Below are positions 1-11,460 of a stretch of DNA of 64,000 nucleotides, one piece after another. Origin of the DNA: Cryptomeria japonica (lineage: Eukaryota; Streptophyta; Pinopsida; Cupressales; Cupressaceae). Numbering within the stretch: position 1 is the first letter of the stretch; every line of letters starts with the position of its first letter. The stretch is from assembly GCF_030272615.1 (NCBI RefSeq), contig NC_081414.1, positions 312,437,664-312,501,663 on the forward strand, given 5' to 3'. A program made the translations under genes and the position numbers. The notes below the pieces were generated by a model that was not told the DNA's origin, ran no database searches, and saw only the letters and a list, made by a program, of their open reading frames with translations.

Positions 1-1482
1 TTAGGAAATATTTAAATATATTAAAAAATTAAAAATATAACCCAAATAGCTGCAGAAAGCTCAAATGACTTCAAAAGCCTGAAACGGAACCTGCCACCTA
101 TCTGTGATTGAAGTCGGAAATCATGGATCCACTGGCAGTCTTATCCCTAAAATCTAGGGATGCTCCTAGAAACTAGGAAACATACCCAAATCTTTTGAAA
201 CTGAAACCAAGGAATAGTCTCATGGTAACCCAACCATGGGTACTGTCAAATCCTCCTAAATAGTAGGAATAGCCTCCACAAAAGAAGGAAATGCCTCCTA
301 AAATTAAAGAACTGCTCCAAACTGGTCCACTACTGCCAGAATACCAAATCCCAAACACTGAATATCCTCACTGAGTCTCTATCCACCACTGTCAGCCTAC
401 AAGACCCCAAAATAAGCTGACTCACATGTCTCTGCTAGACAGAGCTAAAGAGGGGACATGACAGCCACTTATGTTTTCTCCTATTCACACATCTTAAGCA
501 GCAAAGCCACTAGGGAATTGTACCCAGCATCCAAATTGACACTAAGACAGACTTAAGGAACACTTATTGATTGGCTTTGAAGCAAAAAGCAATTGTTTGC
601 ATATAGAGAAAGATCAAGTGCTTGGATGAAAGCAAATCAAACTTGCCCAACAAAGAGGAGCTTATCTTTTAGATCTCTCGTCATCATCATGTAATAAAAA
701 TTGTGGCTTAAGGGTTTGAATGCAAATGATGGGTATATCATCAAATCTAGGGTTTCATCATGGTCCTTGAATAGGTTGAAGTGATTCAAGGTTGAGGTAT
801 CCAATTATAGGTCATCTAGTTGGTATTGGCAAGGTAGTCATCAGTTTTATGTTCATGAGGTTTCAATGACTTCAGAGGCTCTAGCAAATGTTCACCATAT
901 TTAGAGACTCCAAAAGGTTTAACAAGTTTCAAAGTCAAAAGTTGCTTCAAATCTTTACAGTGTCGCTCAATGCCAAATATTTATTATTTATCAACAACCA
1001 CATTTAGCATCTATCATATCATCAATAGAGGCTATTTTTGAGTGATGGATTTGAGCCTATTTTAGGCTTTTGTATTTAACTAATTGTCGTGTTATATGGT
1101 GATGGGGTCCCCAACCCTCAAACCCCTGTCCTCATCCCCAATGGTGTTTCAAGTATAGTGAAACAACAAGAGATGACCCCTGGCTATCCCAATAATCTTC
1201 AAAATTCCAAAACATTTCAAAAACTCATTGCAAGAATTGGAATGTTTGGCCATCCTTGAGGCAGCCAGGAACATCTGAGATGTCCTTGCCAAATGTCCAT
1301 GATAGCAAGTTAACCTTTCTATTAAAAATATAAAAATAAAATTAAAGCTTTATAACATTAAAAAAATACTGTTCTAAAATTCCCTCATGAATCTGAAGAA
1401 CTTAAGAAGCCGTTAATTGTTATATTATTGTTTTAAAATTCCCTCATGATATCAAAAAAAAAGTATTAACTGTTAAATAACA
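1..1482. other. No gene recognised
   Basis: AT-rich sequence with only short open frames. Between about 130 and 340 there are short imprecise repeats of a purine-rich cctcctaaa/taggaa type. I see no protein family, splice-supported exon or structural RNA. The sequence is probably degraded repeat or intergenic DNA. Confidence 0.4.
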
Positions 1483-1484
1483 TA

Positions 1485-1909
1485 GGGGAAGAGCACCAGT
1501 AGTTGATTATGCATCAATTGTTGTGAGGGTTGTCGATACCTTTTGTTCCAAAAATTGAACAAATAAAATCTATTGTTTGAAACATAAAATATCATTTTTG
1601 TTAGGAAATGTACCAATAGTTGTTAGGAAATGTACTAATATTGTAAAAAGTAACCAATCAGGTGATGCCATATCAGCTGCACAACTATTGGGGCCTCTTT
1701 TGCACGCCTATTTTTTGGGCTGTTTTGGACACCTTGGCAAAAAGAAGGCTGATGTGGCACCATACTTGATGATGTGATGCTGAAAGCTTAGTTATAAGCA
1801 GGGGACTTGCCAAGTAAGCTACTGTAAAAAATTGGGAGTGATTTGGAATTTCCACGTAGGATTTTGGGAAGCGCGAAGTTAGGGTGCTCAACTACTGGTG
1901 CTCTTCCCC
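1485..1909. mobile_element. MITE with 22-bp terminal inverted repeats and TA target duplication
   Basis: The first 22 bases (starting ggggaagagcac) recur exactly as the reverse complement at 1888-1909. Both ends are flanked by TA (1483-1484 and 1910-1911). The unit is 425 bp and has no transposase. TA duplication with short TIRs is the habit of Tc1/mariner-type (Stowaway-like) MITEs; assignment to a superfamily is inferred. The open frames inside it are not genes. Confidence 0.65.
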
Positions 1910-1911
1910 TA

Positions 1912-3465
1912 TACCATTAGCTATGAATTTGAATCACAATAATTTATTGTTGTTATACTACTGTTGCTGCTGTCATGATTAATTTTATTGTTGTTATACA
2001 GCTGTCATGATATATTTATTACTGCTATACTGGTGTCACGGTCTTAATTTGATGTCATGTTATTCAATATTAATTAAACTTATAGAAAGGGAAAATCAAT
2101 ATTTTTATCTGACACAACAAGAAATTGGGTTCTTCTTGGATGATGTATATTCTAAGGCAACTACAAAGGGAGAATTTAATTAGGATGACACTTATGATCC
2201 CATTTGGCCATCTATATTTTGATGGAGACATCTTGGTATTCAATTCTCGAGGAGCAAGGAAAAAGTGGAAGCATGTGGTCGATCCAGCAACAACATCAAA
2301 GGAAGAGAGCAAATATCTTGATAGTGAGGATGTGAAAGACAGAGAAGTACATTGAGGTCCAAATTATTACTACTTCAACTAACACTCAGTCTATTGCAAA
2401 GACTTCTTTTGTAGTAGGGGATGATGGGCAACATGTTGAAAATTGGTTGAATTAACTCAATGAACTTGTTAATTTTGAGTTGGAAGTTCCTATTAGATGA
2501 ACATTTGACCATAAAGAAGATTACTACGTAGGTGGAAGTAAAGATTATACATCTTGTGAGTTCACACACTAGAGATGGAGCATTCATGACTTTTCCAAAT
2601 CTTGATCAAGATGATCCATTTGGGACTATAACTCAATATTTGCATTTCATGGTACTCATGGTCCAATATTACAAGGCATTCCATGGTTGTGATTCCTTTA
2701 AATATTGAGGGTGGATGATCTTAGAACCACCAGATTATGGATAAGGCTTATGCCTAAGAGTGTTGTATAAGAAGGATGTCATGTGGAATTCACCAAGACT
2801 TTTGTTAGCTAAGGATGGCCAATGCAAGACCTTTCAAAAATGCATAAGAAATGGTTGCCTCCTTCTCCTCTTCATTAGGTCACTTCTCCAATGCAAAAAG
2901 TATTACATTCCTTAGCAATTATTGTCTCCTACTCCAATCCATGTCTAAGAAACATGAGGTTGGGGGAAAGGATAATGTCCTTATGAATTTAGAGGCCTCA
3001 GTGCATTAGCTTTAAGATCAACAAGCCCGTTTTTAAGGGTAATTGAATCAACAAATGCAACACACCTAGGCACAAGCAAATAAGGCTGTTAAGGCTCAAG
3101 ATGAATGGGTGATGGCTGAGGAGAAGGTGTTGTCAAAGGTCTAAGTTCACAAGGCAGCTAAAATGGTTATGTGTCTTGGGAGCATGAAATTATTATAGAC
3201 AAGCACTTCCAAGGAAAACAACTTAACTAAGGATTTTCGTCCTCAACTGCAACAGCTAAACAAGATGTTCAAGCTATGAGAAAAAGGTTTTCATAAAACA
3301 ATGGATGCTCTCCTTTGAGTGATTGCCTTTCTTTTATAAACTCCATTTTGGCACTTTTTTATATTCCTTCCTAAAGTTTCCCTCCAAAAATGCCTACTAG
3401 AAAACATTTTTAAAAATATTACATAAGGCCTTTTTATGTCCCATTTAGGCAGGCCACTTTATTAA
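1912..3465. other. No gene recognised; possible old coding debris
   Basis: The frame at 2125-2355 (+) ends in a stretch rich in K, E, D and S that looks compositionally coding, but I recognise no domain and the surrounding frames are closed by stops. Nothing else can be supported. Most likely eroded transposon sequence. Confidence 0.3.
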
Positions 3466-3470
3466 ACTTA

Positions 3471-4915
3471 TGTAATGTTCCTAGTTGGGGATTGGATTAT
3501 TTGGCGTTCAAGTCCTGCAAACAAACGTTAGTATACAAACAATATGAAAGATAATTAAACATATATATTTATTTGTGCAATTATACAAGAAAGAATGCTA
3601 TACGTTATTCTACATATTTAACAAATAATGTTAACTGATTTATTGTATCTATAAAAAAAGATACAATACTCAATTGGACCTTACCTGGATTGACCCAACC
3701 CTCCATTGAGAAATATTTCTCAGTTAGGAGCAACCCAAGATGTCGTCCTCCTAAGGTCTCTATTTGGGATCTCTATTAATGAGTGAAATCATTAATGTTC
3801 TCAAAGCTTGGCAGAGATCCCACCCCTGCTCAAACTTCTCTATCTCTAACATATGCATATGGTTAACCTCTACAATATAATATATATTGTCTCTAAGAGA
3901 CTCCCTATGAATCTTTCTCTGGATTCCTCTTGGAATCTTGGCATTCAATTATGCCCTCTGGTCTCTATGGCTCCTTTAAAAGGAGCAATCATCGTAGACA
4001 TTATCAGGGACTTAAATATAATTCTACTCTGAAATGCCTCAATGATCCCTAGCTCTGTAAATTGCCTCTGAAGCAATCTCTATTTCCTCTATTTTAATTC
4101 TGAGTGTATCTCTACAATCTTATGGTAATTGTTATTTAACATCACTAATATATCACTATTATATTATAATCTTGAGTGTATCTCTGTCTCTAGAAGTGTC
4201 ATTACAATTCTGAGTGCATCTCTATTATGCTAATTCTGAATGTATCTCTGCAACATTGATTCTAAATGCATCTCTGATATATTAATTTAGAATGTATCTT
4301 TGTTATTTACCGGCTATTCTGCTTTAATTTATCTTGCGGTATGATTCGAATTCCACGGCATTATTCATGAAGTATTTCCTACAGTTTAGGGCAAACCACT
4401 TACCGTTCACTTGCCGGTGGTGTATCCTGGATATGCTGGGTATGCTCTACTCCTTCCACGGTTTTTGCTTCCAACGTGGCTATCCCTGTTAGCACTATCC
4501 CCCCTTTTTCTTTATATCTCTTAATGTGAGGGAGAGGTCATACCTCTTCATCATGTATGCCCTTTGGCAAGGGACACACCCTTTCACCATTAACACCCTT
4601 TGAAAGTGTGCAACTCTTCATTATTTCTGCCCTTTGAAAGGGACACAACCTTTCACAATCAGACCTGCACTTCTTATTTAAATCAGATCTGCACTTCTGA
4701 TTTCCAATTTAATTCCCCTCCCAAATGAGGTTCTCCTCCCTTTTATATCTTATTGTTGAGGGAGTCACAACTTTTCCTTCCATGTCTTTTAACCATTCGT
4801 TAACTTAATTAACTTTTAATTAATTATATTCTTTATATTATAATTTAATTTTTAATATTTTAATTTTATTATTATTATTTATTATTAAATTCTATTTCAA
4901 AGGGGGGACATTACA
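3471..4915. mobile_element. Solo LTR, 1445 bp, TSD ACTTA
   Basis: The unit begins TGTAATGT and ends ACATTACA, an 8-bp inverted terminus including the TG...CA expected of LTRs. It is flanked by identical 5-bp repeats ACTTA (3466-3470 and 4916-4920). No primer-binding site, polypurine tract or second copy lies next to it, so it is a solo LTR left by recombination. The right end (ggggggacattaca) reads in reverse as TGTAATGTCCCC, like other LTR starts in this window, so the LTR is probably on the minus strand. Confidence 0.75.
4096..4310. repeat. Degenerate tandem repeat of an attctgagtgtatctct motif
   Basis: Inside the solo LTR the motif recurs about six times (for example near 4098, 4171, 4209, 4245, 4261 and 4290) with irregular spacing of roughly 20-70 bp and several mismatches. 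It looks like an old minisatellite-like expansion within the LTR. Confidence 0.5.
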
Positions 4916-4920
4916 ACTTA

Positions 4921-5305
4921 TAATAATATTTAAGTTGTCCTTTTACACGATTTAAAATATTATCACTAGGACTAACTCAAAAAATTATTATTAAAATATT
5001 TCCCTAACCTAATCCCTTAGCCTATGGCAAATAATGAAATAGGCTACAGATATCCCAATTGATTTATTTCTAAAAAGGGGACAAGATAATCTATGAAAAT
5101 AAAGAGAAAAAAAAAGGAATAAAAGCATGAAAATGCTTAAACATAAAAGCATGAAAATCAATTGATTTTTGAAGGATTTGGAGGATGGCTAAAAACAATA
5201 AAATGATGAAAAATGGCATCCAACATGAAGGTCTGTGTGGTGTCAAAGTTTTTAATTTGGGCTTGGGCCCTCAACCCCACCTATATCACAAGTAGTGCTC
5301 TAAGG
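4921..5305. other. No gene recognised
   Basis: AT-rich sequence with poly-A runs and no recognisable coding or repeat structure. Confidence 0.4.
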
Positions 5306-5440
5306 GTGTTGCCCCCAAATCCCTACAAGGGGAGCTACCCCTCAACCCAATCAGGGGCACTGCCCCCAAACCTCTACAAGGAGAGCTACCCCTTAACTCC
5401 ACTGGGAGAACTGGCCCCAAACCCCTACAAAGGGCACTAA
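5306..5440 (+). repeat. Minisatellite of about 51 bp, 2.5 copies
   Basis: Three consecutive units beginning ccccaaaycyctacaa with a period of 51 bp. Because the period is a multiple of three, one frame is open and reads as PPNPYKG-type repeats of 17 residues. It is best treated as repeat DNA: there is no family match and no flanking coding sequence. Confidence 0.5.
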
Positions 5441-6079
5441 TCCCAAACGCTCACTCTAGTTTTAAAAAATAAAAGATGAAAATCATTTTGGGCCATGTTG
5501 GATGCAAGAGCAACATTTTGTGTTCTTTTGACTTTTTCCCCAATTAAATTTCTATTAATTGAATGACATTTACACTTCTAGTTTGCTAAGTCAAACCCTA
5601 TCCTTAGTAATGCTCCTATGACTATAACAGCATTTGTAGACTTGTCTAAGATACAAGCAAATGACTCCATATAGAGCTAGCAATGTTGGGCTGAGAGATA
5701 CAAGCTCTTTTAACCATGGTTCATGACACCATATTGTGAACTTTTTTTTTATGCCATGGATATCATAATCCACAAGTTTTTGCACACCCCAAACACTTGA
5801 CAATATTTATTAATTATTTATTCAAAAAATGTTGTTTTCTTCAATTAAAATCTACCTTTATACTCGCGATCCATGCACACTAGTGTGTGTAATCAAAGTA
5901 GCTTCTACTTGATCAGTCTATTGGGTCTTAAAGTATATTTATTGAAGGGTGTAAGTTTGAATCCTTAAAATATCTATATTTTATGATTTTTTTCAATTTA
6001 CCGAGTCTTCGGCAAGTTTGAGCATCAAGTCTGAGTCTAGGTCAAACATCAGCTTGCCAAGTCTACGCCAAGTCCAAGT
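5441..6079. other. No gene recognised
   Basis: Non-coding sequence. The last 80 bp (about 6000-6079) carry repeated caagtc/gagtc words. This is the target into which the element at 6085-13841 inserted. Confidence 0.4.
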
Positions 6080-6084
6080 CTTGT

Positions 6085-7283
6085 TGTAAAGCGGAAAAAT
6101 CGAACCCTAGTTGTTCTCCCCTCCCCAACTCCAAGGAGAGAGAAGGGAGAGTCACTAAGGTTGATGGTTTTCACTTAGGAGAGACTTTACATTCAAAAGA
6201 GGGGTTGAAACCCGCAAGATCCAATCCCACACAATGCAAGATTGGATTCTAAATGAGTTTCAAGGGTTGTGACATCAAGGGTACCCTCTTTTGTAAAGAA
6301 TGTAGATAGAAAGATTGAACAAGGAATGCATGTAAAGTAGGAAAGATTCAGTTATAAACAGAGATAGGGATACGGGATGAAGCTGCGGACCTGGAATTAG
6401 CAGTAAAATGTCGAGACGGTGCCGTTCTGCAAATTTGAGCGAAAGTTGACGGGACGATGGCGCCCGGCGTGCACACAGTCCTCCGAAAAATCCGCGAAAC
6501 GAAGGGGGATCTGTTCGTCTTTGCACAAGGACTCCAGATCTTCAATTACAGCTGCGTACCTGCAACCTACACACAGAAAAGAGAGGACGATTGGGGGGTT
6601 AGGGATGAGGGGTTTGCCTTTAGGTCAAACCCCGGTTTTGGAATTAACCAAGAAATGAGAATGTTGTAAATGTAAATGTTTGTAATGTAAACAAGTACTG
6701 ATACCTTGTTGTAAGAATGTTTGTATTCTTACATGCGAAGGTGTAATGTATGTAGTATGTTGTATGTTGTATGTGATCTCCTCTTCAATGGTTGAATCCT
6801 TGTCTTGAATGCAACACTTAGTCTTGAATGGAGACTTAGAATGCTCAATTGCTTGAAGGAATGCTTGAATGCTTGAATGTTTGAATGTTTGAATATCGCT
6901 TTCGCCTCTTGCACACATATGTCCTCCTCCCTCTTTTTGGAAGAGGAAATGTAGTTTATATACTTGTCAATTAGGGCTGATAGACTGATTTTTCCAACCT
7001 TAGGCCGACCAAGAAACATTATTTCCCGAATTGCAAACTTAAAGACCCGATGCCCAAAAGAGACCGGACCCAAAATAGGGCCAGGGACCAGGGCGCTGGG
7101 TGCCATGGTCCCACCTCCCGGGACAGCAGGGTGCAAGGAGGGATCAGGCCAGGGTGTAGAAAAATGCAGTTTTTGGTGTCGTAAACAGGTTTCGAGGTCT
7201 CCATTCAGGTTCAACGTTGCGCCGCCATCGTGAAGACCCAAATGCAGTCGAAATTGCAAGTGTCGCAATTTTAGGACACTACA
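6085..7283 (-). repeat. 3' LTR of the TR-GAG element
   Basis: 1199 bp, matching 12651-13841. It has one extra 8-bp copy of gtttgaat near 6884-6895, which accounts exactly for the length difference. A TATATAAA box on the minus strand lies at about 6953-6960. Open frames inside it (for example 6729-7295 minus) are not genes. Confidence 0.85.
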
Positions 7284-7298
7284 TTTAGCCCCCACTTT
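7284..7298 (-). promoter_or_regulatory. Polypurine tract
   Basis: On the minus strand the sequence reads AAAGTGGGGGCTAAA and directly abuts the start of the 3' LTR. This is where the plus-strand primer is made in LTR retrotransposons. Confidence 0.7.
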
Positions 7299-8032
7299 AG
7301 CGGGAGTATAAGCGTACGCTCATACTTTCGGTAAAGTACAAGGAAACAACATTGAGAGACTTTCACCATGTCAAGGAGGCAAGATACACCAAGCCCGGAG
7401 TGGACTAAGGATCTTACGACTTCGATTGACAAAGTAAAAGGGAAGATCACGAGGGAGAACCATGACTATCAGTAGTAAGGTTCCCTCACTATGAGTCATG
7501 CAAGAAAGATATCAAAAATTTTCAAGGCAAAGCTAAATTTGTCAAGAAATTTTCAAGTATCTTGAAAAGATATGAACGGGATGTATGCCCCCCTACATTA
7601 AAGCGATCGCACACGCCTCACCGGGGGTGATTGCTTTAAGGTAGTGAGACATATAAGAAATGAGAAAGGAGCACGTTATCACAAGGATTTAGCCCCCAAG
7701 TGTGAGATAAGCCCAAGGATAATAGACACAAAACACAAAGCACAAGGTGACTTCGCTTTCCTCGGGGTCAGTATGTTGTATGATAATTCATGTATATCAT
7801 ATGTATGTATGCATAATTGTTCTTCATTCCCCAATCAAGGAAGGTCACCTAGAAGAAGGGAACACATGTGTCTTTTGAGTCAACATGAAAGAGACCAAAA
7901 GAGATCTCAATGCTTTGCATCGTCCTCAAGTAGACAAAACTAAGGACAACAAATAGAAGAATGAGAATAACACATAGAAGAAGTAACAAAAGAGATCAAG
8001 AGAGGAGGAGAGAGTCTGCTATGCTAATGAAA
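7299..8032 (-). other. 3' untranslated region of the TR-GAG element
   Basis: Sequence between the gag stop and the polypurine tract, with no long minus-strand frame and no trace of RT or integrase motifs. It contains an imperfect inverted pair around 7598-7642 (ttaaagcgatcgc and ggtgattgctttaa). Confidence 0.5.
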
Positions 8033-11000
8033 CTAGTCTAGCACGTCATCTACCCCCCAATCTTGCTGATCAATATTTCGGGAGGGCAGGAAACATGCTA
8101 GAGGAGGAACATCCAACACAGCAGATGGAGCTATCACAAGATCCAAACAAGGGCTATGTTCATGTTCCGAGCCACGTTGTTCTTGTCTAGGAGCTAGGAT
8201 AAGTGCTTTAGAAAATTCGTTAGATAAATGGTTATCAACATCAACATATTCATACTCACTATCAGAATGAAAAGGAGTAACATTTTCATCATGAATAACA
8301 TTTTCATCTATATCATCATCAAGATTTATAAAAATAGGATCTTTAACTCGCACAGGATCAAGGCCATCATGCATCTTATGTTTAGGAGATTTCGGTTCAA
8401 TCGTCGGCTGAGGAGAAAATGGAATAATACTAGCTGAAGGTGTTTTTGGGGATTGCAAAGTTTGAGAAGTAGCTGCCTGAGCTCTAAGACGACGCTTTCG
8501 TCGGCGTTCACGTGCAGAACGATTTCGTCTAGTCTTAGTAGGAAGTTGAGAAGATTGAGGAGGAGGAATATTCTCATCCTTATCACTTGGGTGTTTAGGT
8601 TGTGGTCTCTTAGGTTGAACAATAGGAGAAGAGGAAGGTCTCTTCTCTCCATAAGAGGAAGGAGGAGGAACTGCTCCATATAAGGGAGGAATATTCGGTT
8701 TAGGAAGGAGACCAAGTCCATCATGACAAGGAGCTATAGGTCTACTTTTAGGAAGTTTATTAGATATAGGCATAGTCACATTCATAGGGATAGGTTGGGA
8801 ATCTTCTTGAGGAAAGACATTAGTTTTATCTTTCAAAGGAAGAACGATAGGAATGTCAAGTTTGGGTGTTCTAGGTTCACTTAGAGATAGGATCGTATCT
8901 TTCTTCCACTTTTGATAAGATTTGAAAAGATGATCACTTCGCGGAGGAAGAGATTGGAATTGTTTAGGCCAAAAATAATCAATAGGAACGCTAGAAGTTC
9001 TTTCAGCTGGTTTAAAGAGACTATGATTGACAGTAACAACTTCACCATTATGGGAAAATTTCAAACACTTGTGAATAGGAGAAGCAATAGCTTTCATGGA
9101 AGATAGCCAAGGATAGCCTAGCTTCACACGAAATTGTTCGGACGATGGAATAATAGCAAAGCTCACATCAAGGGATTTGTTATGAACCTCAATAGGTAAT
9201 GTAATAGAACCAATTGCAGGAGAAGAAAATGCATCAAATAATTTCACAACCACATTTGTTTCATCATAGATCACTTGATTCAATTGCAAAGTAAAAAGAA
9301 ATTCTTCAGTAATGACATTAATCATACAAGGAGGATCAATAAGCACTCCACGGCAAGGTGTATTCTTAATTTTTGCAACTATATATAGAGGACCATCAGG
9401 TGCCCTGATAGTTTCACTGGAATCAAATGTGATGGAAGGTTCTTTAGGGATTTTCTGTTGTTCCACAAAGTTAATCACATTCGGAGTCATAGACGCAAGA
9501 TCATCAGGTGAGACAGAGGAATCATTAGTATCAATCGCATTAGAGGTATGAGAAGGCAATGGATCAGTAAAAATCTTAAGATTTTGGTTAGGAGGAGCTA
9601 CAGATGTGTTGCCTTTATCATTCACACCAGAAACAGAGATAGTATTATTATCAATCAAATCTTGAATTTTACCTTTTAAAGCAAAACATTTTTCAGTATC
9701 ATGCCCAGGATGACGATGAAATTGACAAAAAGATTTGTTATCAAAATAGGGTGAGTTAATCTTTGCAGGATCTATTTGTTTTATAGGAGGAAGAGTAAGC
9801 ACATTTTGTTCCAATAACTTATTCATAATACTATGCAATGATTCATTCAAAGGAGTAAACTTTCTTTCTTTCTTGAAAAACTTAGAAATAGGAGGCACAC
9901 CTGATGCCGCATTCACATTGTTGTTGATGATGTTTTCATTGAATTTAATGGACTCTCTGTTCGGTTTAAACTTCCCAAATGGTTGTTGACTACTATCACC
10001 CTTATCACTCGGAGCCATAGGATTTACTTGTTCCATTTGACTCACAGTCAGTTGATAATTGTGAAGAGTTGCGCACAACTGTTGGAAAGAAGTAAACTCA
10101 GAAAACAGAAGTTTTTCCCTAATATCTTTTTGTAAATTAGAAATAAAGATTCTTTGAATATCATTGTCAGGTACTGGAAAAGAAATTTGAGCATACAAAT
10201 GCTTATATCTACCAATGAAATCAGTCACTTTTTCTTTAACACCTTGTTTACAATGCATTAAATCAATCAAAGTAAATTTAGGACTTATATTGTTTTGAAA
10301 TTGTTGAATAAAAGCATTTGCAAGTTGTTCGAAAGAAGTAATAGAATAGGAAGGCAACGAGCAATACCATTGTAGGGCTTTATCTCTTAATGTTCTAGTA
10401 AACAGTTTTGCAAGCAACCTTTGGTCATAAGCAAAATCAGTACATATTGTTTGAAAGGTCTTAACATGTGTTAGAGGATCACCCTTACCATTATAAAGCT
10501 CCAAATGCGGAATTTCAACATGTTTAGGGGGAATAGCTCGAACAATGTCAAGAGAAAGTGGGCTCGCAACATCAAATGTGGGCACACTAAACTTAGATTG
10601 ATTCATAGAGGCAATTTGTTGCTGTAAAGAAGAGACAGTTTGTGCAAGATTGTTAATGGTCGCTTCAGTCGAAGAGTTCATATTGGACGTGTTAAATTGT
10701 GATGGAGGTGTTATGTTATTGAAAGAAGGTAGAGAGTAAGGTGGTGGGACACTATGATAGTTAGTCATAGGAGATAATTGGAAAGGAGGAACACTACAAG
10801 GAGGAATGGAAGGGTTAAATGAATTGCCCCCTTGCGTCATGTTCATTTGTGGAGATATAATAGGGACACTCATTGAAGGAATGAATGAAGAAGTCGGATT
10901 GAATGAAGGAAGAGGGTTGATTGAAGAAGAGGGATTGCCCCCATGACTGGTGATCATAGGTGGAATGTCTTGTATTGAAGTAGTCATTATGTTTGATGTA

Positions 11001-11233
11001 AAAGTAGGTATACTAGCAATAGAAGTTGTCAAAGGAATAGAATGATTAACTTGAGTAGGAGGTTGTGTATAACCTAAGGTTTCGGCACAACTTTTCATCG
11101 GCATCACATTCGAATCCACAATGTGTGCAATACCACGCAAAATATCAATTCCATTCTTATCATTTTGAACCATACGTTTTAGACCCTCAATTAATGAAAG
11201 AGCTTCACTATCGGGGTAGTTTGAGACATCCAT
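8033..11233 (-). CDS. Gag-protease-like polyprotein of TR-GAG retrotransposon
   Basis: An uninterrupted 1066-codon ORF. The N-terminal 220 residues are low-complexity P/S/T/N-rich. About 240-400 is a Ty3-type capsid (Retrotrans_gag), including a YNGKGDP-like block and ALQWYCSLP. Near 510-530 lies the knuckle FCQFHRHPGHDTEKCFALK, of the C-x2-H...H...C type common in plant gypsy gag. About 620-770 follows a retropepsin-like fold (LYIVAKIKN, GVLIDPPCMINVI, LGYPWLSS). The catalytic D-T/S-G triad is replaced by D-P-P, so proteolysis is doubtful. The C-terminus is basic then acidic and low-complexity, with nothing like RT. The role inferred is to build virus-like particles. Intactness suggests recent activity. 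An overlapping upstream frame (11191-11460) may add an N-terminus. Confidence 0.85.
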   Translation of the reverse strand: MDVSNYPDSEALSLIEGLKRMVQNDKNGIDILRGIAHIVDSNVMPMKSCAETLGYTQPPTQVNHSIPLTTSIASIPTFTSNIMTTSIQDIPPMITSHGGNPSSSINPLPSFNPTSSFIPSMSVPIISPQMNMTQGGNSFNPSIPPCSVPPFQLSPMTNYHSVPPPYSLPSFNNITPPSQFNTSNMNSSTEATINNLAQTVSSLQQQIASMNQSKFSVPTFDVASPLSLDIVRAIPPKHVEIPHLELYNGKGDPLTHVKTFQTICTDFAYDQRLLAKLFTRTLRDKALQWYCSLPSYSITSFEQLANAFIQQFQNNISPKFTLIDLMHCKQGVKEKVTDFIGRYKHLYAQISFPVPDNDIQRIFISNLQKDIREKLLFSEFTSFQQLCATLHNYQLTVSQMEQVNPMAPSDKGDSSQQPFGKFKPNRESIKFNENIINNNVNAASGVPPISKFFKKERKFTPLNESLHSIMNKLLEQNVLTLPPIKQIDPAKINSPYFDNKSFCQFHRHPGHDTEKCFALKGKIQDLIDNNTISVSGVNDKGNTSVAPPNQNLKIFTDPLPSHTSNAIDTNDSSVSPDDLASMTPNVINFVEQQKIPKEPSITFDSSETIRAPDGPLYIVAKIKNTPCRGVLIDPPCMINVITEEFLFTLQLNQVIYDETNVVVKLFDAFSSPAIGSITLPIEVHNKSLDVSFAIIPSSEQFRVKLGYPWLSSMKAIASPIHKCLKFSHNGEVVTVNHSLFKPAERTSSVPIDYFWPKQFQSLPPRSDHLFKSYQKWKKDTILSLSEPRTPKLDIPIVLPLKDKTNVFPQEDSQPIPMNVTMPISNKLPKSRPIAPCHDGLGLLPKPNIPPLYGAVPPPSSYGEKRPSSSPIVQPKRPQPKHPSDKDENIPPPQSSQLPTKTRRNRSARERRRKRRLRAQAATSQTLQSPKTPSASIIPFSPQPTIEPKSPKHKMHDGLDPVRVKDPIFINLDDDIDENVIHDENVTPFHSDSEYEYVDVDNHLSNEFSKALILAPRQEQRGSEHEHSPCLDLVIAPSAVLDVPPLACFLPSRNIDQQDWGVDDVLD

Positions 11234-11460
11234 TGTCGAAAATCATCAAATTGGTTATCCAATTTCGAAAGTTGTTCTACAGAAACCTCATGGAGAGCTT
11301 CTTCATCATTAAGAGGATTAGAGGAATTACCCATGTCCTCGTTAAAAAGGCCATTCAAATTAGGTTCCATCTCCTCAGTAATTAAACCTTGGAAAGACTT
11401 AATTCTAAGGCTTTGTCTAACGGGAATAGTGTAAGTAGGGCTTATTGTTGTAAAACTCAT
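11191..11460 (-). CDS. Short ORF overlapping the gag start, possible gag N-terminus in another frame
   Basis: An 89-codon frame starting MSFTTISPTYT and rich in D, E and N. It ends in DNQFDDFRQW just where the main gag ORF begins, and the overlap is 43 nt in a different frame. The composition looks coding. It could be a true N-terminus separated by a frameshift mutation, or a small upstream ORF. No family match is recognised. Confidence 0.4.
   Translation of the reverse strand: MSFTTISPTYTIPVRQSLRIKSFQGLITEEMEPNLNGLFNEDMGNSSNPLNDEEALHEVSVEQLSKLDNQFDDFRQWMSQTTPIVKLFH

Noticed and set aside
1577-1891. ORFs on both strands in the first MITE
   Set aside because: Enclosed by perfect TIRs, overlapping, and without any family resemblance.
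6729-7295. 188-codon minus-strand ORF and the similar 13191-13826 ORF
   Set aside because: Both lie wholly or almost wholly within the two copies of the LTR, have no domain, and are disrupted differently by an 8-bp indel.
8228-8724. Several ORFs on both strands over the gag region
   Set aside because: Shadow frames of the intact 1066-codon gag ORF; composition follows from its basic and proline-rich C-terminus.
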